This document shows positions 1 through 7,936 of a DNA stretch of 64,000 bases, in pieces. Source of the DNA: ZC4RG30 sp046347045 (lineage in GTDB: Bacteria > Pseudomonadota > Gammaproteobacteria > Steroidobacterales > Steroidobacteraceae); the NCBI GenBank assembly GCA_046347045.1, contig JAXMGX010000009.1:124001-188000 (forward strand), in the 5' to 3' direction. The notes below the pieces were generated by a model. It was given only the letters and a program-made list of their open reading frames with translations. It was not told where the DNA came from and searched no databases. A program made the position numbers and the translations under genes. The stretch's first letter is position 1, and the number at the start of each line of letters is the position of its first letter.

Positions 1-713
1 TGCTGCGCTTCGCCAGCACCCACGAGGCCACCGACGAGGACAAAGTCTCGCTGGCCGACTACGTGGCGCGGATGCAGCCGGGGCAGCAGAAGATCTACTA
101 CGTGGTGGCCGAAAGCCGCGCCGCGGCGCGCAGCAGCCCGTACATCGAGCAGCTTCGTGCCCGCAAGGTGGAGGTGCTGCTGCTGGGCGATCGCGTCGAC
201 CCGTGGATCATGGGTCAGCTGCACGAGTTCGACGGCAAGGGTTTCCAGGACGCGGCGCGCGGCGATCTGGTCGAACTGGCGGGAATCGGCACCGCTGCGG
301 GGGGTGAGGCGGATGCCGGCAAGGCCCCCGCCATGGATGACGCGGCCTCGAAGGCGCTGTTCGATCGCGTTGCCGCAGCACTGGGCGATGCCGTGGGCGG
401 CGTGAAGGCCAGCCAGCGGCTGGCCGAGTCGCCGGCCTGCCTGACGCGCGGCGAGGATGGACTGTCCGAATCCATGCGCCGCATGCTGGCGGCCGTGGGC
501 CGCGGCGACGTGCCGCAGGAGAAGCCCCAGCTCGAGCTGAATCTGGCGCATCCGCTGGTGAAGCGCCTGGCGGGCCTCGACGGCGCGGATTTCAGCGAGC
601 TGGCGCAGCTGCTGTACGATCAGGCGCAGCTCACCGAACAGGGGCAGCTGGCCAATCCCGGCGAATTCGCGCGCCGGCTCAACAGCCTGCTGCTGAAGCT
701 GCTGCCACAGTAG
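1..713 (+). CDS. htpG: Molecular chaperone HtpG (Hsp90), C-terminal part
   Basis: Only the last ~236 residues are present; the reading frame is open from base 3 and the start lies outside the window. The sequence LRFASTHEATDEDKVSLADYV followed by QKIYYVVAESRAAARSSPY is typical of the HtpG middle domain. The rest matches the C-terminal dimerisation domain, ending in an Asn/Leu-rich segment (LNLAHPLVKRLAG) and a Leu-rich terminus. HtpG is the cytoplasmic ATP-driven Hsp90 chaperone; its ATPase domain is not in view. It is followed 11 bases later by msrB on the same strand, so co-transcription of two protein-repair functions is plausible. Confidence 0.93.
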   Translation, partial: LRFASTHEATDEDKVSLADYVARMQPGQQKIYYVVAESRAAARSSPYIEQLRARKVEVLLLGDRVDPWIMGQLHEFDGKGFQDAARGDLVELAGIGTAAGGEADAGKAPAMDDAASKALFDRVAAALGDAVGGVKASQRLAESPACLTRGEDGLSESMRRMLAAVGRGDVPQEKPQLELNLAHPLVKRLAGLDGADFSELAQLLYDQAQLTEQGQLANPGEFARRLNSLLLKLLPQ

Positions 714-724
714 TCGGAGTGCCC

Positions 725-1126
725 ATGAACCAGCGCCGCAAGCCCACGCCGGAAGAACTGCGCACGAAGCTCTCGCCGCTGCAGTACCACGTCACGCAGG
801 AGAAGGGCACCGAGCGGGCCTTCAGTGGCAAGTACTCCGCCCACACCGCGAAGGGCACGTACTACTGCGTGTGCTGCGGTACCGACCTGTTCGAGTCGGA
901 AAAGAAATTCGACGCCCATTGCGGTTGGCCCAGCTTCTGGCTGCCGCTGGCCGGCGAGCGCATCCAGCAGCACCGCGACCTGTCGCATGGCATGGTGCGC
1001 ACCGAGGTCACCTGCGCCTTCTGCAACGCCCATCTCGGCCATGTGTTCGACGACGGCCCGGAGCCCACCGGTCTGCGCTACTGCATCAATTCGGCCTCGC
1101 TGGGCTTCAGGGGCGAGGGCGAATGA
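725..1126 (+). CDS. msrB: Peptide-methionine (R)-S-oxide reductase MsrB
   Basis: A 133-residue protein of normal MsrB length that reduces methionine-R-sulfoxide in damaged proteins. Two zinc-binding CxxC pairs are visible (CVCC and CAFC), as are the family signatures GCGWPSFW and HLGHVFDDGP. The catalytic cysteine sits in RYCINSASL near the C-terminus. An in-frame GTG lies six bases upstream, but the GGAG at 716-719 is better spaced for the ATG at 725. The stop overlaps the next start (ATGA), indicating translational coupling to the downstream hydrolase. Confidence 0.95.
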   Translation: MNQRRKPTPEELRTKLSPLQYHVTQEKGTERAFSGKYSAHTAKGTYYCVCCGTDLFESEKKFDAHCGWPSFWLPLAGERIQQHRDLSHGMVRTEVTCAFCNAHLGHVFDDGPEPTGLRYCINSASLGFRGEGE

Positions 1127-1782
1127 GCCAGCCGCTGCCGCAGGCCGAGCCGGTGCGGATTGCCGGACCTGCCGGACAGCTCGAGGCTGTGGTGGATGAT
1201 CCCGCGCCGGGACGCGCGCCCAAGGCCTTCATCGTCGTCTGCCATCCGCACCCGCAGCATGGCGGCACCATGACCAACAAGGTGGTCACCACGCTGGCGC
1301 GCACGGCGCATTCGCTGGGCGTTCCCAGCCTGCGCTTCAATTTCCGGGGCGTGGGCGCGAGCGAAGGCGCATACGACGAAGGGCGCGGTGAAATCGACGA
1401 TGCACTGGCGACCGTCGCATTTGGGCGACAGCGCTGGCCGGGTGCTGCGCTGTGGCTGGCGGGATTCTCCTTCGGCGGCGTCGTGGCGTTGCGTGCCAGC
1501 ACCACGCGTGGCGTCGGCGTGGTCGACCGGCTGGTGACCATCGCGCCGGCGCTGGGGCGCAACTTCGGTTCAGTGCGCGAGGTCTCCGTTCCCGGCTGCC
1601 CCTGGCTGGTGGTGCAGGGCGATGCCGATGAAGTCATAGACGGCGCGCTGGTGATCGACTGGGCCAAGCAGCTCGATCCCGCGCCGCAACTGGCAGTGCT
1701 GCCCGGAGTAGGGCATTTCTTCCACGGCCACCTGGTTGCACTGCAGGCCACCGTGGCGGGATTCCTCGGCGCGGCCCGGTAA
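1123..1782 (+). CDS. Alpha/beta hydrolase, dienelactone-hydrolase/YcjY-like small hydrolase
   Basis: A 219-residue cytoplasmic alpha/beta hydrolase. The HPHPQHGGTM segment is an oxyanion-region signature of a subfamily often annotated as alpha/beta superfamily hydrolase. The nucleophile elbow GFSFGG gives Ser116, Asp167 or Asp169 in QGDADE is the probable acid, and His198 in GVGHFF completes the triad. The substrate cannot be read from the sequence. Its start overlaps the msrB stop by ATGA, so it is probably the last gene of an htpG-msrB-hydrolase unit. It runs into the hairpin shared with the convergent HU-like gene. Confidence 0.85.
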   Translation: MSQPLPQAEPVRIAGPAGQLEAVVDDPAPGRAPKAFIVVCHPHPQHGGTMTNKVVTTLARTAHSLGVPSLRFNFRGVGASEGAYDEGRGEIDDALATVAFGRQRWPGAALWLAGFSFGGVVALRASTTRGVGVVDRLVTIAPALGRNFGSVREVSVPGCPWLVVQGDADEVIDGALVIDWAKQLDPAPQLAVLPGVGHFFHGHLVALQATVAGFLGAAR

Positions 1783-1817
1783 AGCAAAAAGCCCGGAAAA
1801 CACAGGGTTTTCCGGGC
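1781..1817 (-). terminator. Intrinsic terminator of the HU-like gene (possibly bidirectional)
   Basis: A perfect 11-bp stem (1791-1801 with 1807-1817, arms gcccggaaaac / gttttccgggc) has a five-base loop. Read on the minus strand it is followed directly by TTTTTGCTTT, a classic Rho-independent terminator 43 bases after the HU-like stop codon. On the plus strand only CTT follows the stem, so termination of the hydrolase transcript would be weaker. Confidence 0.85.
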
Positions 1818-1859
1818 CTTGGAACAACTCCAGAACTTGCGTCCTGGCGGAATGTTCTC

Positions 1860-2171
1860 TTAGTTCACCATCGCCTTGAGGCTCTTCAGCGGCAGAGCGC
1901 GCACCTTCTTCGAGGCGGGCTTGGCCTTGAACATCATCTCTTCACCCGTGAACGGATTGGTGCCCTTGCGCGCCTTGGTGGCGGGCTTCTTGACGACCTT
2001 CAGCTTCAGCAGGCCGGGCAGCGTGACGATGCCGTGGCTGCGGAGGCTCTTCTTGATGACGCCGTTGAGCGACTCGAACACCGCGCTGACCTGCTTGCGC
2101 GACAGCTCCGTGTCTTTGGAAATGGAAGCCAGGATCTCGGACTTGGTCGGTGCGCCGCCCTTTTTCGCCAT
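1860..2171 (-). CDS. HU-family DNA-binding protein
   Basis: A 103-residue basic protein of the bacterial HU/IHF histone-like family that bends and compacts DNA in the nucleoid. It begins MAKKGGAPTKSEI, contains the helical dimerisation region, and carries the arm motif around GTNPFTGEEMMFKAKPASKKV. It is slightly longer than canonical HU (about 90 residues), with an N-terminal MAKKGG extension. The start at 2171 has GGGAG about ten bases upstream on the minus strand; longer in-frame starts reach into the promoter region and are unlikely. It stands as a single gene closed by the hairpin at 1781-1817. Confidence 0.92.
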   Translation of the reverse strand: MAKKGGAPTKSEILASISKDTELSRKQVSAVFESLNGVIKKSLRSHGIVTLPGLLKLKVVKKPATKARKGTNPFTGEEMMFKAKPASKKVRALPLKSLKAMVN

Positions 2172-2294
2172 GTTTGGATACTCCCGCGAGTTGAAGATTT
2201 TACGCGCGGGGAACATCCCCAACGCACTGTTCGGCGCGAAACATAACACATGCAGTGTGTCGCGCAACGCTTTTTTTCAAGCGTTTTATCGTCG

Positions 2295-2819
2295 CTAGAT
2301 GACCAGCAACAGCGCTTGAATGATGATCGCAACCCACAGTGGAGACAGATCGAGACCCGCCACCGGCGGGATGATTCGACGGAAGGGTTTCAGCAGCGGT
2401 TCGCATATCGATGCGAGGATCGACTGGGCCGGCGAGTAATTACCTGGTGCAACAAAAGACAGTATCGCGTTGAGAATGATGGAAAACAGGTAGGTCTTCA
2501 GCACCAGTCGCGCGAGGTCGATGACCGCCCAGCGGAGCATGAAAAAGGCCGATGGCAGGCCCATGCCGAACAGCAGCTGCAGTATCCAGACCTTTGCAAC
2601 CGCAACGAGAATCACCGCGATGAACGAGGCCGTGTCGGCCTTGCCCATCGGCGGAAACACCCGGCGCAGCGGCCGGATCAGCGGATCGGTGATCTGCACG
2701 ATGGCCCGGCCGATGGGATTCCTGAAGTCGGCGCGGCTGAGCTGCATCAGAAGGCGCAGCAGCAGCAGCACCTGAAACAGTCCGATCAGCGTCTCGACGA
2801 TGAACTGGAGGGCTTTCAT
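2295..2819 (-). CDS. YggT family integral membrane protein
   Basis: A 174-residue protein with two copies of the YggT repeat. Each has a hydrophobic helix followed by a conserved NPxGxxxxxxxDPxxxPxR-like stretch (first copy NPIGRAIVQITDPLIRPLRR, second copy SILASICEPLLKPFRR), giving about four membrane segments. YggT proteins lie in the inner membrane, and several have been linked to osmotic or potassium homeostasis and cell-envelope organisation; the exact function is unknown. It lies three bases downstream of proC on the minus strand, the conserved yggS-proC-yggT order of Gammaproteobacteria, and is probably co-transcribed with it. Confidence 0.92.
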   Translation of the reverse strand: MKALQFIVETLIGLFQVLLLLRLLMQLSRADFRNPIGRAIVQITDPLIRPLRRVFPPMGKADTASFIAVILVAVAKVWILQLLFGMGLPSAFFMLRWAVIDLARLVLKTYLFSIILNAILSFVAPGNYSPAQSILASICEPLLKPFRRIIPPVAGLDLSPLWVAIIIQALLLVI

Positions 2820-2822
2820 GGG

Positions 2823-3659
2823 TCAGTCTCCGAACTGCGCCGCCAGCTCCCGGCTGCGTCGCTCGGCCGCGGCCATGGCATCGGCCACGAGCCGATCGAA
2901 CCCCTGCGCCGCGAAGGTGTTGAGCGCGGCCTCGGTGGTGCCGCCCTTCGAGGTGACCTCGGCGCGCATCCGTGCCAGGTCGGTGGTTTTCTCGGTGGCG
3001 ACGAGCTGCCCCGCGCCGGCCAGCGTCTGCGCCGCGAGCTGCCGCGCCACGTCTGCATCCAGCCCGAGGGCCGCGCCAGCCTCGGCCATGAGCTCGGCCA
3101 GCCGGAAGAAATAGGCCGGGCCGCTGCCCGACAGCGCCGTGACGGCGTCGATCTGTTCTTCGTTCTTCACCCACACCGTAAGTCCGGTGCTGGCCAGCAC
3201 CTGCTCGGCAAGCCTGCGGCTGGCCTCGGGAAGGCTCGCGTCCGCATACAGCCCCGACGCGCCGGCGCCGATCAGCGCCGGCCGGTTGGGCATGGACCTC
3301 ACCAGCGGGATGCCGGCGCCCAGCCAGTGTTGCAGGCGGTCCGCGCGGATGCCGGCGGCCACGGAGATGACCAGCGGCCGGTTCGCGCGCAGTGCCGGCG
3401 CCAGCGCGCGCGCCACGCCCGACATCAACTGCGGCTTCACCGCCAGCACCACCACCTGCGCGTCGCGCACGGCTTCGGCGTTGTCGGCCGTGACGCGCAC
3501 ACCGAAAGCACTCACCAGTGCCTGGCGGCTGGCCTCCAGTGGTTCGGACACGATGATGGATGCGGGCCGGGCGCCCTTGCCGATGAGGCCGCCAATGATG
3601 CCGCGGGCCATGTTGCCGCCGCCGATCAGGGCGATGGAAAGCGATTCGAGTGCTGACAT
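2823..3659 (-). CDS. proC: Pyrroline-5-carboxylate reductase ProC
   Basis: A 278-residue cytoplasmic enzyme catalysing NAD(P)H-dependent reduction of 1-pyrroline-5-carboxylate to L-proline. The N-terminal Rossmann motif is IALIGGGNMARGIIGGL; AVKPQ and the conserved VRSMPNRPALIGAG segment follow. The C-terminal dimerisation domain contains TALSGSGPAYFF and the substrate-binding region GGTTEAAL. The ATG at 3659 is preferred over one nine bases upstream because the protein then starts with the usual short leader before the Rossmann strand. It sits ten bases after the yggS stop. Confidence 0.97.
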   Translation of the reverse strand: MSALESLSIALIGGGNMARGIIGGLIGKGARPASIIVSEPLEASRQALVSAFGVRVTADNAEAVRDAQVVVLAVKPQLMSGVARALAPALRANRPLVISVAAGIRADRLQHWLGAGIPLVRSMPNRPALIGAGASGLYADASLPEASRRLAEQVLASTGLTVWVKNEEQIDAVTALSGSGPAYFFRLAELMAEAGAALGLDADVARQLAAQTLAGAGQLVATEKTTDLARMRAEVTSKGGTTEAALNTFAAQGFDRLVADAMAAAERRSRELAAQFGD

Positions 3660-3669
3660 GTGCTGCATT

Positions 3670-4416
3670 CTACGTGGGACGCGGGCCGAACAGCGCCGTG
3701 CCGATGCGCAGCAGCGTGCTGCCCTCGGCGACGGCAGCCGCCAGGTCGCCGCTCATGCCCATCGACAACGTGTCGAGGGTGGAGGAGGCGACGCCTTCGG
3801 CATTGGCGGATTCCATGAGTCCGCGAAGCGCCGCGAAATACCGGTGCTGACCGGCCTCGGGCAGGTCGAAGGGCAGCATGCACATCAGGCCGCGCAAACG
3901 CAGCCGCGGCAGCTTCGCAACCTCGCGCAGCAGCGGCAATGCCGCGTTCGGCGCCACGCCCGACTTGGTGGCCTCGCCGGCGATGTTCACCTGCACGCAG
4001 ACATTCAATGGCGGCGCATGGTGCGGGCGCTGGTCCGACAAGCGTTGCGCGATCCGCAGCCGGTCGATGCCATGCACCCAGGCGAAGTTTTCGGCCACGG
4101 CGCGCGTCTTGTTGCCCTGCAGATGCCCGATGAAATGCCATTCGGCAGCCGTGCCCTCCAGTGCGCCGATCTTGGGCAGCGCCTCATCGAGGTAGTTTTC
4201 ACCGAACTGCGTGAGTCCCAGCGACAGCGCCGCCTTCAGTCGCGCAACCGGCTGACCCTTGCTCACCGCCAGGAGCGTGATGGAACTCACATCACGGCCG
4301 GCCGCGTGCGCCGCTGCGGCAATCTGCTGGCGCAATGCGGCAAGACCGGCAGCGAGTGGCTTGTCCTCGGCTGGAAGTGGCACGTCAGGGGCTGAATTCT
4401 GCGGAGTGCTTAACAT
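3670..4416 (-). CDS. yggS: YggS family PLP homeostasis protein
   Basis: A 248-residue alanine-racemase-fold protein (YBL036C/PLPBP family) that binds pyridoxal phosphate and maintains PLP and amino-acid balance without a known catalytic reaction. The PLP-binding lysine is in LLAVSKGQP. Family hallmarks GENYLDEAL, EWHFIGHLQGNK, VNIAGEATKSG, GLMCMLP and LSMGMSGDL are all present in order. The ATG at 4416 is used; a TTG three codons upstream is possible. It is transcribed divergently from pilT, exactly as in Pseudomonas-type genomes, and begins the yggS-proC-yggT operon. Confidence 0.95.
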   Translation of the reverse strand: MLSTPQNSAPDVPLPAEDKPLAAGLAALRQQIAAAAHAAGRDVSSITLLAVSKGQPVARLKAALSLGLTQFGENYLDEALPKIGALEGTAAEWHFIGHLQGNKTRAVAENFAWVHGIDRLRIAQRLSDQRPHHAPPLNVCVQVNIAGEATKSGVAPNAALPLLREVAKLPRLRLRGLMCMLPFDLPEAGQHRYFAALRGLMESANAEGVASSTLDTLSMGMSGDLAAAVAEGSTLLRIGTALFGPRPT

Positions 4417-4468
4417 AGGGGGCAATGCTGCGGTGGACTATACTGCCGCGGACTTCTTCGGAGCTCTC

Positions 4469-5509
4469 ATGGCCCTGGATATCGCCCAGCTTCTGGCTTT
4501 TGCCGTAAAAAACCACGCCTCGGACCTGCATCTGTCGGCCGGTGTGCCGCCGATGATCCGCGTCGATGGCGACATGAAGCGCGTGAACATGCCTGCACTT
4601 TCCCACAAGGAAGTGCACAGCATGGTGTACGACATCATGAACGACAAGCAGCGCAAGGCCTACGAAGAGTTCTTCGAGACCGATTTCTCCTTCGAGATCC
4701 CCAAGCTGGCGCGCTTTCGCGTCAACGCCTTCAACCAGAACCGCGGCGCCGGCGCCGTGTTCCGCAGCATTCCCTCGGTCATCGTGGGGCTGGACGACCT
4801 GGGCGCGCCGAAGATCTTCCGCGACCTGTGCATGCTGCCGCGCGGCCTGGTGCTGGTCACCGGGCCCACCGGCTCGGGCAAGTCCACGACGCTCGCCGGC
4901 ATGATCGACCACTGCAACGACAACCGTCCGGACCACATCCTCACCATCGAGGACCCGATCGAGTTCGTGCACGAGTCCAAGCGCAGCCTCATCAACCAGC
5001 GGGAAGTGCATCGCGACACGCTGGGATTCTCGGAGGCGCTGCGCTCGGCGCTGCGCGAAGACCCCGACATCATCCTGGTCGGCGAAATGCGCGACCTGGA
5101 AACCATCCGCCTGGCGCTCAGCGCCGCCGAAACCGGCCACCTGGTGTTCGGCACGCTGCACACCAGCTCGGCCGCCAAGACCATCGACCGCGTCGTGGAC
5201 GTGTTCCCGGCCGCCGAAAAGGAAATGGTGCGCTCGATGCTGTCGGAATCGCTGCGCGCGGTGATTTCGCAGACACTGCTGAAAAAGGTGGGCGGCGGCC
5301 GCGTGGCCGCGCACGAGATCATGATCGGCACCCCCGCCATCCGCAATCTGATCCGCGAGGGCAAGATCGCGCAGATGTACTCGGCCATCCAGACCGGTCA
5401 GGCGCAGGGCATGCAGACGCTGGACCAGTGCCTGACGGAGCTGGTCAGCAAGGGCGTGGTCAGCAAGGAAGAGGCGCGCTACAAGGCGCAGAACAAGGAC
5501 GCGCTGTAA
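4469..5509 (+). CDS. pilT: Type IV pilus retraction ATPase PilT
   Basis: A 346-residue hexameric cytoplasmic ATPase that powers pilus retraction. The N-terminal PAS-like domain starts LLAFAVKNHASDLHLSAG; the Walker A motif GPTGSGKST is near residue 132, followed by the Asp box TIEDPIEFVH, Walker B IILVGEMRD near 201 and the His box TGHLVFGTLHT. The PilT hallmark AIRNLIREGK is present. The ATG at 4469 gives the canonical N-terminus; a TATACT at 4439-4444 could be its -10 element but no good -35 is visible. Two paralogous ATPases follow on the same strand. Confidence 0.97.
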   Translation: MALDIAQLLAFAVKNHASDLHLSAGVPPMIRVDGDMKRVNMPALSHKEVHSMVYDIMNDKQRKAYEEFFETDFSFEIPKLARFRVNAFNQNRGAGAVFRSIPSVIVGLDDLGAPKIFRDLCMLPRGLVLVTGPTGSGKSTTLAGMIDHCNDNRPDHILTIEDPIEFVHESKRSLINQREVHRDTLGFSEALRSALREDPDIILVGEMRDLETIRLALSAAETGHLVFGTLHTSSAAKTIDRVVDVFPAAEKEMVRSMLSESLRAVISQTLLKKVGGGRVAAHEIMIGTPAIRNLIREGKIAQMYSAIQTGQAQGMQTLDQCLTELVSKGVVSKEEARYKAQNKDAL

Positions 5510-5557
5510 TGCGTGGCAGCGGCACCGTCGGACTGACGCGTAAACCGGAGTAGTTGC

Positions 5558-5645
5558 GTGGATCGCGAACAAGGCATCAAGCTCATCCAGGATCACGTGG
5601 AGCAACAGCATGGATCGTGAGCAAGGCATCAAGCTCATCCAGGAT
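5558..5645 (+). repeat. 52-bp tandem duplication of the pilU translation start
   Basis: The first codons of the next gene are present twice. Copy one starts with GTG at 5558 and copy two with the real ATG at 5610, 52 bases later. The first twelve codons are identical except for synonymous changes in the third and fourth (cgc/cgt, gaa/gag). Each copy carries its own GGAG upstream (5547-5550 and about 5599-5602). The upstream copy encodes a 20-codon mini-ORF that ends in TGA at 5618-5620, inside the downstream gene, so it overlaps the true start in another frame. Confidence 0.85.
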
Positions 5646-6764
5646 CTATTGCGCCGCGTGGTGGAACGCAAGGCCTCGGACCTGTTCATCACTGCCGGCT
5701 TCCCGCCCGCGGTGAAGGTGGACGGCGAGATCCGCCCGCAGACCGAGCGCGCGCTCACCGGCGAGCAGTCGGCCACGCTGGTGCGCGCCATCATGAACGA
5801 CCGGCAGTCGAAGGAATTCGACGCCACCAAGGAATGCAATTTCGCGATCGCGCCGCCGGGCATCGGCCGCTTCCGCGTCAGCGCCTTCGTGCAACAGGGG
5901 CAGGTGGGCTGCGTCATCCGCCTGATCAACCCCACCATTCCGAGTTTCGAAGAGCTGGACCTGCCGCCCATCCTGAAGGAAGTGGTGCTGTCCAAGCGCG
6001 GCCTCGTGATCATCGTCGGCGGCACCGGCTCGGGCAAATCCACCACGCTCGCCGCGATGGTGGGCTATCGCAACGAGAAGACCCGCGGCCACATCGTCAC
6101 CATCGAAGACCCGGTCGAATACGTGCACCCGCACAAGGGTTGCGTGATCACGCACCGCGAGGTGGGCGTCGATACCGATTCCTGGCACAACGCGCTGAAG
6201 AACACGTTGCGCCAGGCGCCCGATGTCATCCTGATCGGCGAAATCCGCGACCGTGAGACCATGGAGTACGGCATCCAGTTCGCCGAAACCGGCCATCTGG
6301 TGCTGGCCACCCTGCATGCCAACAGCTCCAACCAGGCGCTGGACCGCATCATCAACTTCTTCCCCGAGGAGCGGCGCGAGCAGCTGCTGATGGACCTGTC
6401 GCTGAACATCCGCGGCCTGATCTCGCAGCGCCTGATCCCGCGCGAGGGCGGCACGGGCCGCATCGCGGCCACCGAGATCATGCTCAACTCGCCGCTGATC
6501 CAGGACCTCATCTTCAAGGGCGAGGTGGCCAAGATCAAGGAAGTCATGTCGCGTTCGAACCGCATCGGCATGAAGACCTTCGACCAGTGCCTGTTCGAGC
6601 TGTACGAAGGCGGCTTCGTCTCCTACGACGACGCCATCCGCAATGCCGATTCGAAGAACGAGCTGCGCCTGCGCGTGAAGCTGGAGAGCAAGCGCGACAG
6701 CCGGCCGGCCGACGATGCCGGCGGCCTGTCGCTGATGGATGAAGACGAAGGGCGGGCAATGTGA
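5610..6764 (+). CDS. pilU: PilT/PilU-type pilus retraction ATPase (PilU)
   Basis: A 384-residue twitching-motility ATPase of the PilU type, which assists PilT in high-force retraction. The N-terminal domain contains RKASDLFITAGFPPAVKVDG; Walker A GGTGSGKST is near residue 137, the Asp box is TIEDPVEYVHPH, Walker B is ILIGEIRD and the His box is TGHLVLATLHAN. The acidic C-terminal tail (SLMDEDEGRAM) is a PilU-like extension absent from PilT. GGAG about eight bases before the ATG at 5610 supports this start; a duplicated copy of the start region lies just upstream. Its stop overlaps the next reading frame. Confidence 0.93.
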   Translation: MDREQGIKLIQDLLRRVVERKASDLFITAGFPPAVKVDGEIRPQTERALTGEQSATLVRAIMNDRQSKEFDATKECNFAIAPPGIGRFRVSAFVQQGQVGCVIRLINPTIPSFEELDLPPILKEVVLSKRGLVIIVGGTGSGKSTTLAAMVGYRNEKTRGHIVTIEDPVEYVHPHKGCVITHREVGVDTDSWHNALKNTLRQAPDVILIGEIRDRETMEYGIQFAETGHLVLATLHANSSNQALDRIINFFPEERREQLLMDLSLNIRGLISQRLIPREGGTGRIAATEIMLNSPLIQDLIFKGEVAKIKEVMSRSNRIGMKTFDQCLFELYEGGFVSYDDAIRNADSKNELRLRVKLESKRDSRPADDAGGLSLMDEDEGRAM

Positions 6765-6766
6765 CG

Positions 6767-7879
6767 ATGAGCGACAAATCGACCGACGCGGATGATTTCA
6801 AGGTCGCCACCACGCCCGCCGGCCTCAAGACCCGCCCGCTGTTCAAGCTGATGGTGGAGCGCGGCGCGTCCGACCTGTTCTTCACCTCCAACGCGCCGAT
6901 CAAGATCAAGATCGAGGGGCAGATCCACTCGATCAACAAGCAGGTGCTGACGCCCGATGCGGTGCGCGCCGCCGCCTTCGGCCTGATGACGCCGGAGCAG
7001 ATCGAGTATTTCCAGCGCGAGCTGGAGATCGACTTCGCGATTTCCGAGCCTGGTCTGGGTCGCTTCCGCGTGGCCATCTTCTACCAGCGCGGCTTCCCCG
7101 CGATGGTGATGCGCTACATCACCGCCGACATGCCGCGCCTCGACCAGATCGGTGCGCCCGAGCTGGTGACGGACCTGGCCAAGCTCAAGCGCGGACTCAT
7201 CCTGATGGTGGGCGCGACGGGCTCGGGCAAGTCCACCACGCTCGCGGCGATGATCAATCATCGCAACGAACATTTCGCCGACCACATCGTCACCATCGAA
7301 GACCCCATCGAGTTCCTGCACTCGAACAAGCGCTCCATCGTCAACCAGCGCGAGGTGGGGCTCGACACCAAGAGCTACGCGCGCGCGCTGCGCGGCGTGA
7401 TGCGCGCCGCGCCCGACGTGATCCTGATCGGCGAAATCCGCGACACCGAGAGCATGGAAGCCGCGATCAACCTTGCCGGCACCGGCCACCTGGTGCTGGC
7501 CACGCTGCACGCCAACAACTGCGCCGAGACGCTCGACCGCATCATCAACATGTTCCCGCACAACCAGCATCCGCAGGTTCTGCTGGACCTTTCCCAGTAC
7601 CTGCGCGCCATCATCGCGCAGCGGCTGCTGCCCGGCGTCGACGGCAAGCGCGTCGCCGCCGTGGAGCTGATGCTGAACACGCCGCACATCCAGGAGCTGA
7701 TCCGCAAGGGCGATGTCAGCAGCATCAAGGAGGCCATCCGCAACAGCGCGGAGAAGGGCATCCAGAGCTTCGACAACTCGCTGGTGGGGCTGTACAAGTC
7801 CGGCCGCGTGTCGATGGACGATGCGCTGGCCAATGCCGATTCGCGCACCAATCTGGAAGCGCGCCTGAACTTCGGTTGA
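6767..7879 (+). CDS. Third PilT/PilU-family ATPase
   Basis: A 370-residue paralogue of the two preceding ATPases. It has a longer polar N-terminus (about 20 residues), then LMVERGASDLFFTSNAPI, Walker A GATGSGKST near residue 150, Asp box TIEDPIEFLHSNK, Walker B ILIGEIRD and His box TGHLVLATLHAN. It is closer to PilU than to PilT by the QREVG and ANADSRTNLEARL segments. A GTG at 6761 overlapping the previous stop is an alternative start. It completes a pilT-pilU-pilU2 run and presumably forms or joins a pilus retraction motor; whether it is redundant or modulates PilU cannot be judged. Confidence 0.9.
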   Translation: MSDKSTDADDFKVATTPAGLKTRPLFKLMVERGASDLFFTSNAPIKIKIEGQIHSINKQVLTPDAVRAAAFGLMTPEQIEYFQRELEIDFAISEPGLGRFRVAIFYQRGFPAMVMRYITADMPRLDQIGAPELVTDLAKLKRGLILMVGATGSGKSTTLAAMINHRNEHFADHIVTIEDPIEFLHSNKRSIVNQREVGLDTKSYARALRGVMRAAPDVILIGEIRDTESMEAAINLAGTGHLVLATLHANNCAETLDRIINMFPHNQHPQVLLDLSQYLRAIIAQRLLPGVDGKRVAAVELMLNTPHIQELIRKGDVSSIKEAIRNSAEKGIQSFDNSLVGLYKSGRVSMDDALANADSRTNLEARLNFG

Positions 7880-7936
7880 GCGGATCGCCATCCAGGCGGC
7901 GGTGATCGACCACCGCTGCCCTGGCCGGCAGCGGCC

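Noticed and set aside
871..1122. Extended N-terminus of the hydrolase reaching into msrB
   Set aside because: The in-frame extension is coded by another frame of msrB. The ATG at 1123 gives a canonical start coupled to the msrB stop.
2266..2285. Hairpin AACGCTT-TTTTTC-AAGCGTT downstream of yggT
   Set aside because: In the minus-strand direction no T-run follows the stem, so it is not a convincing intrinsic terminator of the yggT operon; it may be the outer part of the HU-like promoter region.
2250..3656. A 468-codon plus-strand frame across yggT and proC
   Set aside because: Antisense to two well-recognised genes and rich in His/Arg/Gln without a domain.
4439..4444. TATACT as a pilT promoter -10
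   Set aside because: It fits the hexamer and position, but no -35-like sequence lies 16-18 bases upstream, so I did not list it as a feature.
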